DNA from: Candidatus Bathyarchaeota archaeon
GTDB taxonomy: Archaea; Thermoproteota; Bathyarchaeia; Bathyarchaeales; Bathycorpusculaceae
DNA: 64,000 nt
Reading direction: 5' to 3'
Assembly (NCBI GenBank): GCA_026014595.1
Contig: JAOZHY010000048.1
Coordinates: 62,001 to 126,000 of the forward strand
Positions within the stretch are counted from its first letter, which is position 1, and every line of letters starts with the position of its first letter. The translations under genes and the position numbers were made by a program. This document shows, piece after piece, positions 1-9,636 of the stretch. The notes below the pieces were generated by a model. It searched no databases. It was not told where the DNA came from and was given only the letters and a program-made list of their open reading frames with translations.

Positions 1-639
1 CGACCGATACAGCAAAGATAGCCAGGTTCTGTTGGAAAAGAATTTCACGTCTTCTTTGGAACAGCCTTTCAGCATCTTTTCCCATTCCTTCGACCCTAAA
101 AAGGCGTCTATATTTTCGTTCGCTTTCAGCACTTGAGCCCTCATCTGCCTCAGCGCGAGCATTCCAATATAGGGGACTTTCATGGCGTAGCGTGCAAGAG
201 GGTTGTTGTGCGCTGTTGACACGTCGAAGGGCAAGGCTGGTGCTCCAACAACCACTGCGTTGGTGACGCGCTCTGGGAAAAGGGCGGCGTAAGCAAGCGC
301 GAAGACGCCTCCGCCGGACCAGCCGAGAACCGCGGCGCTTTCAAGCCCCAAGTGCTTAGTTAACAAGTTAACGTCGCAGGCAAAGTCGCTAAGGTTCCTT
401 CTGGGCGCGTACGTTGAAAGTCCGTAGCCTGGCCTGTCTATGCCGATTATCTGCAGCTTCGCGGTGAAAGCAAGCTCTTTCAGCAGCAGGGTTTCTAGGC
501 GGCTGCTTGCTGTGCCGTGAAAGTAGAGCACGGGTTTTCCTTCGCCGACCGTGCAATATGCAAGTTGGCGTCCGTCTGGCAAAGAGAAGGCTTGCTCTCG
601 CTGTTGCGCTTCTTCATTTTTTGTGTCCGTGGCAACCAC
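1..639 (-). CDS. alpha/beta hydrolase, C-terminus cut by window edge
   Basis: An open frame runs on the minus strand from a GTG at 639 to the window edge, giving 213 codons with no stop. The oxyanion strand FHGTASSR lies near residues 40-47 and DRPGYG near 69-73. The nucleophile elbow GWSGGG places the catalytic Ser near residue 108, the normal order for an alpha/beta hydrolase. The acid and His of the triad would lie beyond position 1. These are soluble esterase/peptidase-type enzymes and the substrate cannot be told. The GTG was chosen because an in-frame stop lies about 25 bases upstream and no ATG lies between. The family call is seen directly; the function is unknown. Confidence 0.85.
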   Translation of the reverse strand, partial: MVATDTKNEEAQQREQAFSLPDGRQLAYCTVGEGKPVLYFHGTASSRLETLLLKELAFTAKLQIIGIDRPGYGLSTYAPRRNLSDFACDVNLLTKHLGLESAAVLGWSGGGVFALAYAALFPERVTNAVVVGAPALPFDVSTAHNNPLARYAMKVPYIGMLALRQMRAQVLKANENIDAFLGSKEWEKMLKGCSKEDVKFFSNRTWLSLLYRS

Positions 640-806
640 CTGAATACTGGTAAAGTGGCGGTGTATTTGTGTTTATTGACACTTCAACGGTGTTCCTTTG
701 CCCGCGTCTTCCGTGTTACCGAGGTTAACTGAAACGAAGGAATCTGCGCACGTTGTAATGGTAAAACGTTCATGCTATAATTAACATGTTATTGGGCTTG
801 AAAATC

Positions 807-868
807 GCCAATACGGACCTACCCCCTCTATAGTTTCTGCAATGAACCACTATTAGGCTCCAAATATG
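807..868. repeat. dispersed ~62-bp repeat, copy 1
   Basis: This stretch matches 53026-53088 almost without gaps (one inserted base in the other copy). The best-conserved block is CTATTAGGCTCCAAATATG, preceded by CCCCTCTATAG and TTTCTGCAA. The arms CCTCTATAG and CTATTAGG can partly pair, so a hairpin is possible. It sits in the intergenic region between the divergent hydrolase and surface-protein genes. I do not recognise it. It could be a small mobile-element relic, a structured RNA or a degraded coding fragment. Confidence 0.6.
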
Positions 869-922
869 ACCTTGATAAAAATCCTTTTTTGCATGAAATA
901 GCGTAATGATTCTGGTGCTAAA

Positions 923-1858
923 GTGAAGAAAAAACCAATTACAGTAGCCCTAATCGCGATTTGCCTTGCTGTCACATATCTCCAAACCGCCGATTCCGCG
1001 GAGGCATATCCCATTTTGGAAATGTCACCAAAGGTCAACGTGCCAGAAACGAACGTTAACGCAACAATCTACAAAGTCAACGGAACCCTTTGGGCAAGAA
1101 TTGACGCAGAATACACGATGCACGCAGTCTATGCGTATGGGGACAGTTATCTGGCAGAAAACTATGGAATGGGGCTGATATTATATCCAGACTCTCCGTA
1201 TGTGATGGTCACGGTTACGCAAGATGTGCTGGAAGCCCATTATCCAGTTCCGCGTGGTGCAAGAAACATTTCTGTAAGCTTGAACGGCGAAGAAGTTGAA
1301 GTGCAGCAGGATGCGCACGGATTTTTCCATATCTTCGATGTTGATTTGGCGGAAATTAACTGGACGGTTTCACCTGTTCCAGATGACTTCGTCGTGACAG
1401 TTCATTATGAGCAACCGATTCCGGAGATAACCGAGACGTATGCTTATCTTGGAGATTATGCGGTCACACTGCCTTTGTATGGGCGCTATGGATGCAGCAA
1501 CATCTCGTATCCTCTGTACTCGTGGTACGGGTATCCTTCCAACGATTACAGAATTCAAATTGAATCCCGAACCGCACTCGCTCAAGTGCAAGTTTACTCT
1601 GTAGACGCTCAAGGAACGCTGACCCCATTAAACCCAACTTTGACTGATGATAATGTGCGATGGGTGATTGCATTTTGCAGAGAGAACGAATCATCCTTCG
1701 TTCACGGCGCCGTCTTGGTCTTCAGCGCCCCTCCAGAGGAAAGTTTTCCCTTTCCTTTCGTGCCGTTAGTTGCTGCAACAACCGTGATTAGCGTTGCTGC
1801 CATGGCTGGCTTGTTGGTTTACTTCAAGAAACGTCATGTTAAGAGCATTGCGACATGA
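923..1858 (+). CDS. secreted, C-terminally membrane-anchored protein, unknown function
   Basis: The protein has 311 residues. It opens with a basic-hydrophobic signal segment (residues 1-28) from a GTG start and ends with a hydrophobic helix (about 275-300) followed by Lys/Arg residues. The region between should therefore lie outside the cell. It is rich in Tyr, Val and Asn-X-Ser/Thr sequons, which fits an N-glycosylated beta-rich surface protein. No catalytic motif is visible. It is a lone gene reading away from the hydrolase. Topology is well supported; function is not. Confidence 0.75.
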   Translation: MKKKPITVALIAICLAVTYLQTADSAEAYPILEMSPKVNVPETNVNATIYKVNGTLWARIDAEYTMHAVYAYGDSYLAENYGMGLILYPDSPYVMVTVTQDVLEAHYPVPRGARNISVSLNGEEVEVQQDAHGFFHIFDVDLAEINWTVSPVPDDFVVTVHYEQPIPEITETYAYLGDYAVTLPLYGRYGCSNISYPLYSWYGYPSNDYRIQIESRTALAQVQVYSVDAQGTLTPLNPTLTDDNVRWVIAFCRENESSFVHGAVLVFSAPPEESFPFPFVPLVAATTVISVAAMAGLLVYFKKRHVKSIAT

Positions 1859-2012
1859 ATCTGAACGTTGATTCGAACAGGAAACGCGAGAGGAAAACTC
1901 GACAGCACTGCAAATAAAAAACTGAAATTAAATGCAACAGAACCACAAAACAGAGTTACTTGTCAAGCGTTTTCCTAAAACAAGCAGAATGGCGCATATT
2001 TCTGAGTAAGAG

Positions 2013-2096
2013 CGCGGGATGTGGGATTTGAACCCACGCGGCCTTTCGACCACAGACTTAGCAGGCCTGCCCCCTACCAGGCTAGGGCAATCCCGC
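2013..2096 (-). tRNA. tRNA-Ser (GCT)
   Basis: On the minus strand a GCGGGAT acceptor arm pairs with ATCCCGC, with discriminator G. The anticodon loop CTGCTAA carries GCT inside a 5-bp stem (CAGGC/GTCTG). A long class II variable arm follows, then a T-arm GTGGG-TTCAAAT-CCCAC. CCA is not encoded. No intron is seen. Confidence 0.95.
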
Positions 2097-2227
2097 CCGA
2101 ACCGTCTAAGACATTATCGATGTCGCATTTTTATTCTTTGCCCAGCATCCGCTGAGTCCTTGGCGGTTTTAGCGTTTATGTGTCAACAATCCTTTTTTAT
2201 CTCCAGCTCTGAAGATTCCAGCAGTAG

Positions 2228-4156
2228 GTGACAAAGGTGACGGCGCCTTCTTTGAGCCACGCGATTAAGCGCACGTGTGACACGCTTAGGCAGGGCGCAA
2301 CCAAGCAGGTTACGGATTACGAGCAGCGGTTTTCCAGCATCAAAAACATCTACGGCGACCTGCTCGTGAACCTCATACGGACGGGCTTCAACTCGAAAGA
2401 GGCATACGCGACCGCCAAGGAATTCTTCGGGGACACAGAGGTGCGCTTCGCGGGCATAGACGGCACCATGTACTCGCGACCGCTCTTCGACATGGTCATT
2501 TTCTTCGGCGGCGCTTACGCGGCGACTGGCACCATACGGTTTTCTGAGACCGCGGCGCCTGAAGTTGATTATGATGAGCGGACGCTTCAGCAGAGCATGG
2601 GCATAAGCAGCGTCGTCCCCATCTACATCAACGAAATCCCAGACGTGGACCACTCGTACGCGGCGCAGGAGCAACCCGACGCCACCAGCCCCGCGAAGCC
2701 CATGACGGACGAGGAAATAGCAAACAACAGCCTCATAGCCAACGCCATCATGACGTTCAGCGAATACTACCTCGCATACAAGCTCGCCGCAGACCCCGCA
2801 GAGAACATGCGCATCATCCTGTTGGACAGAAGCTTAAGCACGGAACGCGCAAGCCTCCTCTACGAAACCAGAAAAACAAGCTTCTGGAACGCAAAAACCG
2901 TGCTCGTCGGCTGCCAAGCCAGTGGCGACGACACTCCCATAGACGCGAACGACATCATCATCGCCAGGCAACATGTGTCGAACACGGCGCTGGGACTGCC
3001 TCCGCCGAGGTCGGATTACCTGCGCACCGCAATAATCTGCATGCTCGAACAGAACAAAGCCTTAACTGCAAGCCAGATTGCCGTGGCGTTTGGCGCCGCT
3101 GACGAAAAGAGAATCCGCCGAATAGAAGGTGCCCTCAAAAGCCTAGTCGACAAGAAAGTTCTCGTTGTTGAAGACGGCGCTTACGCGCTGGACCCGAAAT
3201 ATGCGAAGAGCTGGGAACGCATAAAACGAATCACGGCGGAAGTGGGCGACAGGCTTTTCTTCACAAAAACCCCAGACGCGGAAACGTCGAGTTCCATGAA
3301 AATCGTAAAAGGCGGCAAAGAGCACTGGTTAACCACGCTTGACATCACCTTCCTGACGCTGTTCACGCTCCAGATGCTTATGGAAGAATGCTGGAAAAAA
3401 CACATCTTGCTCATCGGTGTCACCAAAGACACTGCGGCGCGCGACTTCAAACGGCAACTCGTTCCAATAATGGTCGGCGAGGGCTTGATCAAGGCGGGCG
3501 TGAAGCTTGAGGCGTTGCAGGCGCTTCCGAACACCGACCGCATGATTCTCCAGTCCGCCAGCATATTCAACGTGGACCAGATTACGCCGCCGTGGAGCCT
3601 CATCGAATACGACAGCGCGTTCAGAACCATGCTGCCCGACAGACAAGGTCGCCCAGGCTATGTTTCAGGTGCCATCAGGAACAAAATCAGCCTTGAAAAA
3701 GCGTTCGTGAAAACCTACGTTCAGCTGAGCCAAGCACGGACAGACCCGCTTTTGCGCAGCAACGTGTTGCTCGTGGACCGCTTAGCTTACGCGGAATTTG
3801 ACCGTAAACCTGAAAGCCTGAAGCTGTTCTGGAACGAGCTGAGCGACGGCACGAGAGAACCCGTTGAAACCATCCTATACGCGGACAGGGCGGTGCCGAA
3901 CCACATGCAGAACCTGATGATGAGCGTGCTGGTGGCTATGGCGCCCGCAAACATTCCTGAAGCGTTTGGACATAACAAGGCACTGTTTATTGCAGATAAA
4001 ATCGCGAAGTGGAACTACAGCCAGTTCAAACGCGTGGTGGACACCACGGCAACCTGGATTTTGAATAATCATAAATTACGGAAGTTCATATTTTACATGA
4101 GCACTTTCAGAGAGAGGCGAGCAGACTTTGAACAGGCAAGAAGAGAAAGCCATTAA
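2228..4156 (+). CDS. nurA: NurA-family 5'-3' nuclease with internal winged-helix insertion
   Basis: NurA is the nuclease partner of the HerA helicase; the two work with Mre11-Rad50 to resect DNA ends. The 642-residue product has the NurA metal-site pattern, with GIDGT at residues 77-80 (Asp78) and a second acidic strand RIILLDRSLS ending at Asp200. At about 500 residues or more it is longer than usual. Residues 265-320 read as an inserted winged helix (LTASQIAVAFGAADEKRI recognition part, then a beta-wing ending DGAYALDPK). The start is GTG. Its last 29 bases overlap the downstream herA gene, so the two are translationally coupled. The family call rests on motif plus neighbour. The winged-helix insertion is inferred from sequence pattern. 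Confidence 0.82.
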   Translation: MTKVTAPSLSHAIKRTCDTLRQGATKQVTDYEQRFSSIKNIYGDLLVNLIRTGFNSKEAYATAKEFFGDTEVRFAGIDGTMYSRPLFDMVIFFGGAYAATGTIRFSETAAPEVDYDERTLQQSMGISSVVPIYINEIPDVDHSYAAQEQPDATSPAKPMTDEEIANNSLIANAIMTFSEYYLAYKLAADPAENMRIILLDRSLSTERASLLYETRKTSFWNAKTVLVGCQASGDDTPIDANDIIIARQHVSNTALGLPPPRSDYLRTAIICMLEQNKALTASQIAVAFGAADEKRIRRIEGALKSLVDKKVLVVEDGAYALDPKYAKSWERIKRITAEVGDRLFFTKTPDAETSSSMKIVKGGKEHWLTTLDITFLTLFTLQMLMEECWKKHILLIGVTKDTAARDFKRQLVPIMVGEGLIKAGVKLEALQALPNTDRMILQSASIFNVDQITPPWSLIEYDSAFRTMLPDRQGRPGYVSGAIRNKISLEKAFVKTYVQLSQARTDPLLRSNVLLVDRLAYAEFDRKPESLKLFWNELSDGTREPVETILYADRAVPNHMQNLMMSVLVAMAPANIPEAFGHNKALFIADKIAKWNYSQFKRVVDTTATWILNNHKLRKFIFYMSTFRERRADFEQARRESH

Positions 4157-6008
4157 CAAAGAGTGTTTCACCGATTTTGAAGGCAAGTTCCATGCGCGGT
4201 TAGCCGCAGTTATGCCCCGTTACGCTGGCAGCGAAGGCGGAGACTCAAAAGTCACAGGAACCACCGCGCGGTACCAGTGCCGCGTGAAGATTGAGTACCA
4301 GAAAGACTTGATGGGACTGCTTGAGGAAGGCATGTTGCTGGCTGTGAAGAATTTTAAACACGTCGGCGACGCTTCTGAACGGTTTACGCTTATGGAAATC
4401 AGCCGTGTTTGGCCTGAGCATTTTGGCTTGCGGGGATTAAGCGACCACGGTTACTATCCGATGCAGTTCGAGATAATCGAGCAGAGCGAGGAGGATTGGC
4501 AGACAGACGACAAAAGCACGATGATGATTCAAATCGACGCTATCCCCATCAACTACGACTTAATCATCCGCAGTGATTGCACGTTCGAGTTTGCCAAAGG
4601 CTTCTCTTACCCCGTGGTCGGCAGCCCAATCTACATCCTAAACAGTCAGATGATTAACCGCATGTATAACCAGAAAATCGCTGCGAAGATGGGCGTTGAC
4701 ACCCGGAACTCGGTGGAAGACGCGCGTCTTGACCCGCGTTTGGGCGTCATTAAGATGTTCGAAGCCAGCGAAGCTAAAATTCCTATTTACGTGGACTTCG
4801 AAAAGCTGATTCGATACCACTTCGGCGTGTTCGCTTTCACCGGCGGCGGAAAAAGCAACCTGATGTCTAACGTGCTGAGACGGATAATGCTGCACATGAA
4901 CGAGAAAAAAATCGTGATTTTCGACATAAGCTGCGAATACCCTTTTCTGCTGCTGGACCTGCTCGCTGACCCCAATGTGAAAGCCAAGCTGATTCTTGAG
5001 CACAGAATCGACTCGCTTGAACAGTTTTTCAACTCGGTTGTTAAGCCCCGTGAGTACGAGAGCGACTTGCGCACGAAGACCGGGTTGAAGGCGGTCATGG
5101 ATCAAGGTAAACTATCTTATTATACGAAGCCTAAACAGAAAATTCCCACTTACGCCCAGATATTGGAGGAGCTTGAAGAGCAGCGCAAGGAATCCACAGG
5201 TAAAGGACACTACATTAACGCCATTGACGAAATTCATGACGCGGTGCGGGAGTACGTTGAAAAGCAGGGATTGAGCGAGAATCAAGAAGTCAGCGAAGAC
5301 TTCGTCCCATACCTTGATGAAGTTGCAAGGACAGCAGTTGAAAAATTCAAAGTCCACGATAAAAGCGGATTATACGCATGGGCTACAACACGAAGCACCA
5401 TAGCCGACTTGTTCAAGAAGCGCAGTGAGAAAAAGGATCGCGACGCTGAAGGATTAACGGTTGAGGGCATCCGTGAGCTTCTCGAAGACAAAGACACAAG
5501 CCTCGTCGTAATCTCAATCAGCGACCCATACGCCATTAAGGAATTAGCCATCGCGTTGACTCAGGACTTGCTGGTGCGCAGGAAACGCCGCTTCACCGTC
5601 AAGCCTTACATTCTCATGGTGTTCGACGAGGCGCAGGAGTTCATAAGCAGCAAGGAAGGCGGCATCGACGGCAAATGCTCCGCGCATGTGGAGACGCTGC
5701 TTCGACAGGGACGCAAGTACGGCTTAGGCGTCTGCATAGCCACTCAGCGGATTGCTTACTTGAACACGAACGCGCTGCAGCAGTTGCACACGTATTTTGT
5801 GGGTACGTTGCCGCGTCCTTACGACCGCTTGCTGGTCAGCGACACGTTCATGATTGACAAGGGCATCTTGGAGAAGACGTTGGAGTTTGCGCCGGGTGAG
5901 TGGCTGCTGTCCAGCTACATCGCGACGGGGATTGAGAACGTGCCGATATTCATCAGGGCGGACAACGCGGAGAAAGAGATAGAAAAATACCTGAGAAACA
6001 ACGCTTAA
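4128..6008 (+). CDS. herA: HerA-family hexameric DNA translocase/helicase
   Basis: HerA is a FtsK/HerA-superfamily ATPase that forms a ring and drives DNA through NurA during end resection. In the 626 residues, an N-terminal HAS-barrel-like region is followed by Walker A FTGGGKSN (237-244), Walker B ILMVFDEAQEF in the C-terminal third, and a sensor/arginine stretch LLRQGRKYGLGVCIATQR. Length and motif order match the family. The start is TTG inside the nurA reading frame, preceded by a purine-rich GAGAGAGGCGAG. It ends in a T-rich stretch just before a TATA-like palindrome. Confidence 0.93.
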   Translation: MNRQEEKAINKECFTDFEGKFHARLAAVMPRYAGSEGGDSKVTGTTARYQCRVKIEYQKDLMGLLEEGMLLAVKNFKHVGDASERFTLMEISRVWPEHFGLRGLSDHGYYPMQFEIIEQSEEDWQTDDKSTMMIQIDAIPINYDLIIRSDCTFEFAKGFSYPVVGSPIYILNSQMINRMYNQKIAAKMGVDTRNSVEDARLDPRLGVIKMFEASEAKIPIYVDFEKLIRYHFGVFAFTGGGKSNLMSNVLRRIMLHMNEKKIVIFDISCEYPFLLLDLLADPNVKAKLILEHRIDSLEQFFNSVVKPREYESDLRTKTGLKAVMDQGKLSYYTKPKQKIPTYAQILEELEEQRKESTGKGHYINAIDEIHDAVREYVEKQGLSENQEVSEDFVPYLDEVARTAVEKFKVHDKSGLYAWATTRSTIADLFKKRSEKKDRDAEGLTVEGIRELLEDKDTSLVVISISDPYAIKELAIALTQDLLVRRKRRFTVKPYILMVFDEAQEFISSKEGGIDGKCSAHVETLLRQGRKYGLGVCIATQRIAYLNTNALQQLHTYFVGTLPRPYDRLLVSDTFMIDKGILEKTLEFAPGEWLLSSYIATGIENVPIFIRADNAEKEIEKYLRNNA

Positions 6009-6036
6009 GAGACTTTTTTGAAGCGTCTATCCACTC

Positions 6037-6048
6037 CCTTATATAAGG
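6037..6048 (+). promoter_or_regulatory. TATA-box-like palindrome CCTTATATAAGG
   Basis: This perfect 12-bp palindrome sits between the herA stop and the glycosylase gene, about 75 bases before the likely coding start. It resembles an archaeal TATA box. The symmetry may be chance. Confidence 0.4.
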
Positions 6049-6116
6049 CAAGTTTAGCCTTTTTTCCTTGAATATGGATTGGTGTTGCGGTTTTGAGTTT
6101 GAAGGAAGCGTTTTAA

Positions 6117-7047
6117 GTTGAGCTTGAGGCGGTTCCGCCGTACAATTTCGAGCTTACGTTGCATAAGCCTGCTGGTTGGTGGTGGTCCACGCCCGACGAG
6201 GTCTTCGAAGACGGCGTCTGCTGGACGGTGACGCGATTCGAAGGCAAGCTGTTAGGCTTAAAAATCTGGTCTACTGGAACGTTGCAGAAGCCGCGGATAC
6301 GCTGCACCGTCTACTTCAAAACCAAGCTTGACGCCGTGGAGACGCAGGGCGTAACGCGCATGTTGAAGAGAGCCTTGAAAAACCGGGGAAGACCTCACCG
6401 ACTTCTACAAGCTCAGCCAGGACGACGCCATCCTGCGCGACGTGGTTAAGGACTTGTACGGCATGCATACCGTCGGGTGGCCTGAACTGTTTCCCGCGTT
6501 GATTCTGGCGGTGACGTTGCAGATGGCGCCCATGAAAAGAAGCAACCAGATGATGGAGCTGTTAATCGCCGAGTTCGGAGACCAAGCTCGCTTCGACGGC
6601 AAAACCATACGGTACTGGCCTTCTGCCGAAACAATCGCTGCCTCAACGGCTGAGAAGTTAAAAGCGAAGGCTAAGCTCGGCTACAGAGCCGCCAACCTCA
6701 TCGACATCGCACAGGCATTGCAAAGTGGTTTCCCCACCATGGACGAGCTGTGGGCTATGCAGCCTGAAGAAGCCAAGAAGCAGCTTTTGACGCTGCGGGG
6801 AGTCGGCGACTACTCCGCGGAACTCGTCATGCCCAGAATGGGGTTCCCGCTTGACGTTTGGAGCGCCAAAATCTTCCACACCCTTTTCTACGGAAAGGAG
6901 CCAGAGAATCCGCGGGAAGCCATACCTGCGCTTAAGAAGGCGGCGGAAGAGCGTTGGGGCAGTTGGAGAGGTTACGCCTTCGTTTATGTCCTAAACGACT
7001 TGCCGAAGCTTTCAAAGAGAATAGGCGTTGATTTGACTCAGTTCTGA
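6117..7047 (+). pseudogene. AlkA-type DNA glycosylase (HhH-GPD), interrupted by a frameshift
   Basis: HhH-GPD glycosylases flip out and excise damaged bases. Two overlapping frames together give one protein. The N-terminal part (AVPPYNFELT... WWSTPDE) is in one frame up to about 6378. The remainder (TGEDLTDFYKLSQ onward) is in the +1 frame to 7047. Removing one A from the A5 run at 6378-6382 restores the read-through. The C-terminal part keeps the helix-hairpin-helix LRGVGDYSAELV and the catalytic Asp in FPLDVWS. There is no Lys in the hairpin, so it is probably monofunctional (AlkA-like). The start is also unclear: the conserved N-terminus is open back to 6117 but begins at GTT, and a TTG one frame away suggests a second lost base. 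It is either a decaying gene or an assembly error. Confidence 0.75.
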
Positions 7048-7110
7048 TGTGATTAATGAGAAAATATTTTTGGTTGTACCCTTATCTTATTCTGGCAGAG
7101 GAATCACGAC

Positions 7111-7884
7111 TTGGCTTATTCGTTTGCCGCAAAACTCATCAGCGTTTCGAAACGATACAGCGATGTGACAGCCGTAAAACACATCGATTTAGAGGTGAAA
7201 AAAGGCGAAATCCTCGGTTTATTGGGACCCAACGGCTCAGGCAAGTCGACACTGCTCAAAATGATATTGGGATTGGTCAAACCAGACACGGGAGTCATAA
7301 ATGTTTTAGGCGTCAACTTGGAAGCTGACCCGTTTGCCGTAAAGAAAAGAGTAGGGTACGTTCCCGAAGGTTCTTACATCTACGAGTTCTTGACAGGACT
7401 GGAGTTCCTCGACTTCGCCGGAGACGTTTTCCAAATGAACCTCGACGAGAAGAAAAAAAGAATCGAGGAATTTCTCAAAGCCCTGGATTTGGAAGGCAGA
7501 GAGGGCGACTTGATTAGCAGTTACTCTGAAGGAATGAAACAGAAGATTCTCATAATCTCCGCAATCATGCATAAGCCTGAGCTTCTGCTCCTGGATGAGC
7601 CTCTGAACAGTCTGGACCCGAAGTCGGCGAGGATAGTTAAAGACCTGCTCCGTAAGCTTGCGTCGCAGGGCGTCGCCACGGTCATGTCTACTCATGTTTT
7701 GGAGATTGCTGAAGCCATGTGCGACAGAATCGCCATCATGTACGATGGGCAACTATTGGCGCTAGGCACAATGGAGGACCTAAGGCAAAGAGCAAAGATG
7801 CCCAACTCGGGTCTGGAGGATATCTTTCTTGAGCTTACTGGAACAGGCGACGTTAAACCCATAGTCGAGGAACTGCTGAGATGA
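7111..7884 (+). CDS. ABC-2 type exporter, ATP-binding subunit
   Basis: The 257-residue ATPase drives the permease encoded directly downstream. Walker A GPNGSGKST lies near residue 40, the signature SYSEGMKQK in the middle, Walker B LLLLDEPLNSLD after it, and the switch His in MSTHVLEIAEAM. It starts at TTG and overlaps the next gene by four bases (ATGA), so the pair is one operon. The substrate is unknown; DrrA/CcmA-like ATPases usually serve drug, lipid or polysaccharide export. Confidence 0.93.
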   Translation: MAYSFAAKLISVSKRYSDVTAVKHIDLEVKKGEILGLLGPNGSGKSTLLKMILGLVKPDTGVINVLGVNLEADPFAVKKRVGYVPEGSYIYEFLTGLEFLDFAGDVFQMNLDEKKKRIEEFLKALDLEGREGDLISSYSEGMKQKILIISAIMHKPELLLLDEPLNSLDPKSARIVKDLLRKLASQGVATVMSTHVLEIAEAMCDRIAIMYDGQLLALGTMEDLRQRAKMPNSGLEDIFLELTGTGDVKPIVEELLR

Positions 7885-9578
7885 ACTGGAAAAACATTCT
7901 ACTGCTGATAAGCATCAACAGGAAGGCTTCCAGAGTGATGCAGCGAAATTCGTTCAGAAGATACCGAGACAGCAAGGCAGTTACCTACAGCTTATATGGA
8001 TTGGCATGTTTAATAGGCATTTCAGTCGGCTGGTTGGCTGGCAGCTTCTACAATGGAATAACTGACCAAGCTGCGAGAGACAGTATTATTCAGAGTGCCA
8101 CTTACCTTTTCATATCGCTTCCAACCATCGTGCTCCTATACGGCGTGGTCTTCACACAGATGAACCAGTTTCGACGCATCGTCAAAGTAACCATCCAGCC
8201 CATGTACTGGCTTCCCATCACCTGGCAGGAGCACACCGCGGCGTCTGTACTCAGCAACATGCTTGGCGCTCCGCTCCTGATAACCGTTTTTCTCAGCTCC
8301 GCCATTCTGACTGCCTCCATTTTTCTAGGGCTTGTCTTCTTGTCAATTGTGACAGTTCTTGCGTTACTGACAGCGCTTGTCTTGGCTAGCGCCACAACGG
8401 AAATCTTCAAAACCACCCAGATCAGACTCGCAGGTGCGATAACGAGAGTCACTGGGCGAGCAGCTATCTGGCTCAGGCTTGCAGCATCAATCATGTCTAT
8501 GATTGTCTTTTATGCGGTCTACTATTCCATCTACAATCAAGCCACGCCCGTCCTGCTTTTCGAGGCAGTAGCAAGCGGGCAAAACGTGCTCTGGTTTATT
8601 CCTTACGTGTGGCCTGGAATGGCTCTATCCGCCTTCTCAAACAGCCTTTGGACTGGAACTATACTTTTTTCTTTGGCGACTCTCGCGTTCGTACTCGCAG
8701 TTTTTCTGGTAGCCACCCGGCTGAACATGAAATTTGGGTTTTATGAGGCGCCTTCGGCCAAGATATCGAGCGGAGCATACGTACCTAAAGTTAGCCTGTT
8801 TGAGCGACTGGGGTTTTCGCCGTCTGAAGTGGCTCTTATGAAAAAAGATTTGAGGGCTATCACGCGACGCCATGAGCTGATGTTTATCTTCGTTTTTCCC
8901 ATAAGCATCATCGTCATGATGTTTTTCACCACGCTTAGATACGGCGGTTCCATCCCAGCAGGCGGCTCCTCCCTGCTGTTCGCTCTCATAACTTTGCTTC
9001 CGGGAGCGCTCACGACGCCGTTTCTGGGCAGCTTTATCATGGGGTTGGAGGGGGAGAATGTTTGGTACCTGCATTCGTCACCTCTTTCCGCAGAAAACAT
9101 TGCCCGAGCAAAGTACTTTTTCGTCGTTATCGTGGACTTGGTTATAACCTTGATTTGCGCAATGGTCAGCGGCATCATCTTTGCGCCTTCACTTATATTC
9201 GCCGCCGTAATCCTCATCGAAGCCACGCTTCTAATCGTCTCTTTGTCCGCCGTTTCTCTTGCTTGCGGTTTCAGAGGTGCTGATTACCGCGGTTTCTTCC
9301 CCATGAACAGGCTGCTAAAACCAAAATGGGGACTACTCAATCTTGTTCTCTGCGCCGTCGTCGCCCTCGCCATAGTAGCACCAGTCATACCTTACTTCCT
9401 GTCCATTGCGTCAACTGCGTTGCCTATTCCGTTCCCTCTGGTCATTTCTCTTCCAGACTTCTACGTCTACGTGGCTCTGGTTTTGAGCGGGGTTGTCTCG
9501 GCCTTCATAACTTACGTGTTCCGTAAGCTGGTGCGTGCTGGAGCTGAAAAGTTCCGCGCTGAGGCTGAGGGAATTTAA
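7881..9578 (+). CDS. ABC-2 exporter permease, large polytopic membrane protein
   Basis: The protein has 565 residues and roughly twelve hydrophobic segments, partner of the ATPase whose stop it overlaps. The first half contains a conserved-looking PMYWLPITWQEH cytoplasmic stretch and the second half repeats a similar layout (LHSSPLSAENIARAKYFF). This is typical of large archaeal permeases that appear to be internal duplications. No cargo can be assigned. A second ABC-2 pair follows within 60 bases. Confidence 0.85.
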   Translation: MNWKNILLLISINRKASRVMQRNSFRRYRDSKAVTYSLYGLACLIGISVGWLAGSFYNGITDQAARDSIIQSATYLFISLPTIVLLYGVVFTQMNQFRRIVKVTIQPMYWLPITWQEHTAASVLSNMLGAPLLITVFLSSAILTASIFLGLVFLSIVTVLALLTALVLASATTEIFKTTQIRLAGAITRVTGRAAIWLRLAASIMSMIVFYAVYYSIYNQATPVLLFEAVASGQNVLWFIPYVWPGMALSAFSNSLWTGTILFSLATLAFVLAVFLVATRLNMKFGFYEAPSAKISSGAYVPKVSLFERLGFSPSEVALMKKDLRAITRRHELMFIFVFPISIIVMMFFTTLRYGGSIPAGGSSLLFALITLLPGALTTPFLGSFIMGLEGENVWYLHSSPLSAENIARAKYFFVVIVDLVITLICAMVSGIIFAPSLIFAAVILIEATLLIVSLSAVSLACGFRGADYRGFFPMNRLLKPKWGLLNLVLCAVVALAIVAPVIPYFLSIASTALPIPFPLVISLPDFYVYVALVLSGVVSAFITYVFRKLVRAGAEKFRAEAEGI

Positions 9579-9636
9579 ACACGTTTTAACACTTATATGC
9601 ATCAAGGCATGATAAACATGAAGGAAGCCCTACAAA

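Noticed and set aside
2183-2674. Long minus-strand open frame (163 codons) opposite nurA
   Set aside because: It is a mirror of a GC-rich coding strand with Arg/Val-rich composition and no motif; nurA is clearly the real gene.
8637-9226. Two minus-strand frames of 145 and 161 codons opposite the ABC permease
   Set aside because: Basic, low-complexity products antisense to a well-supported membrane protein.
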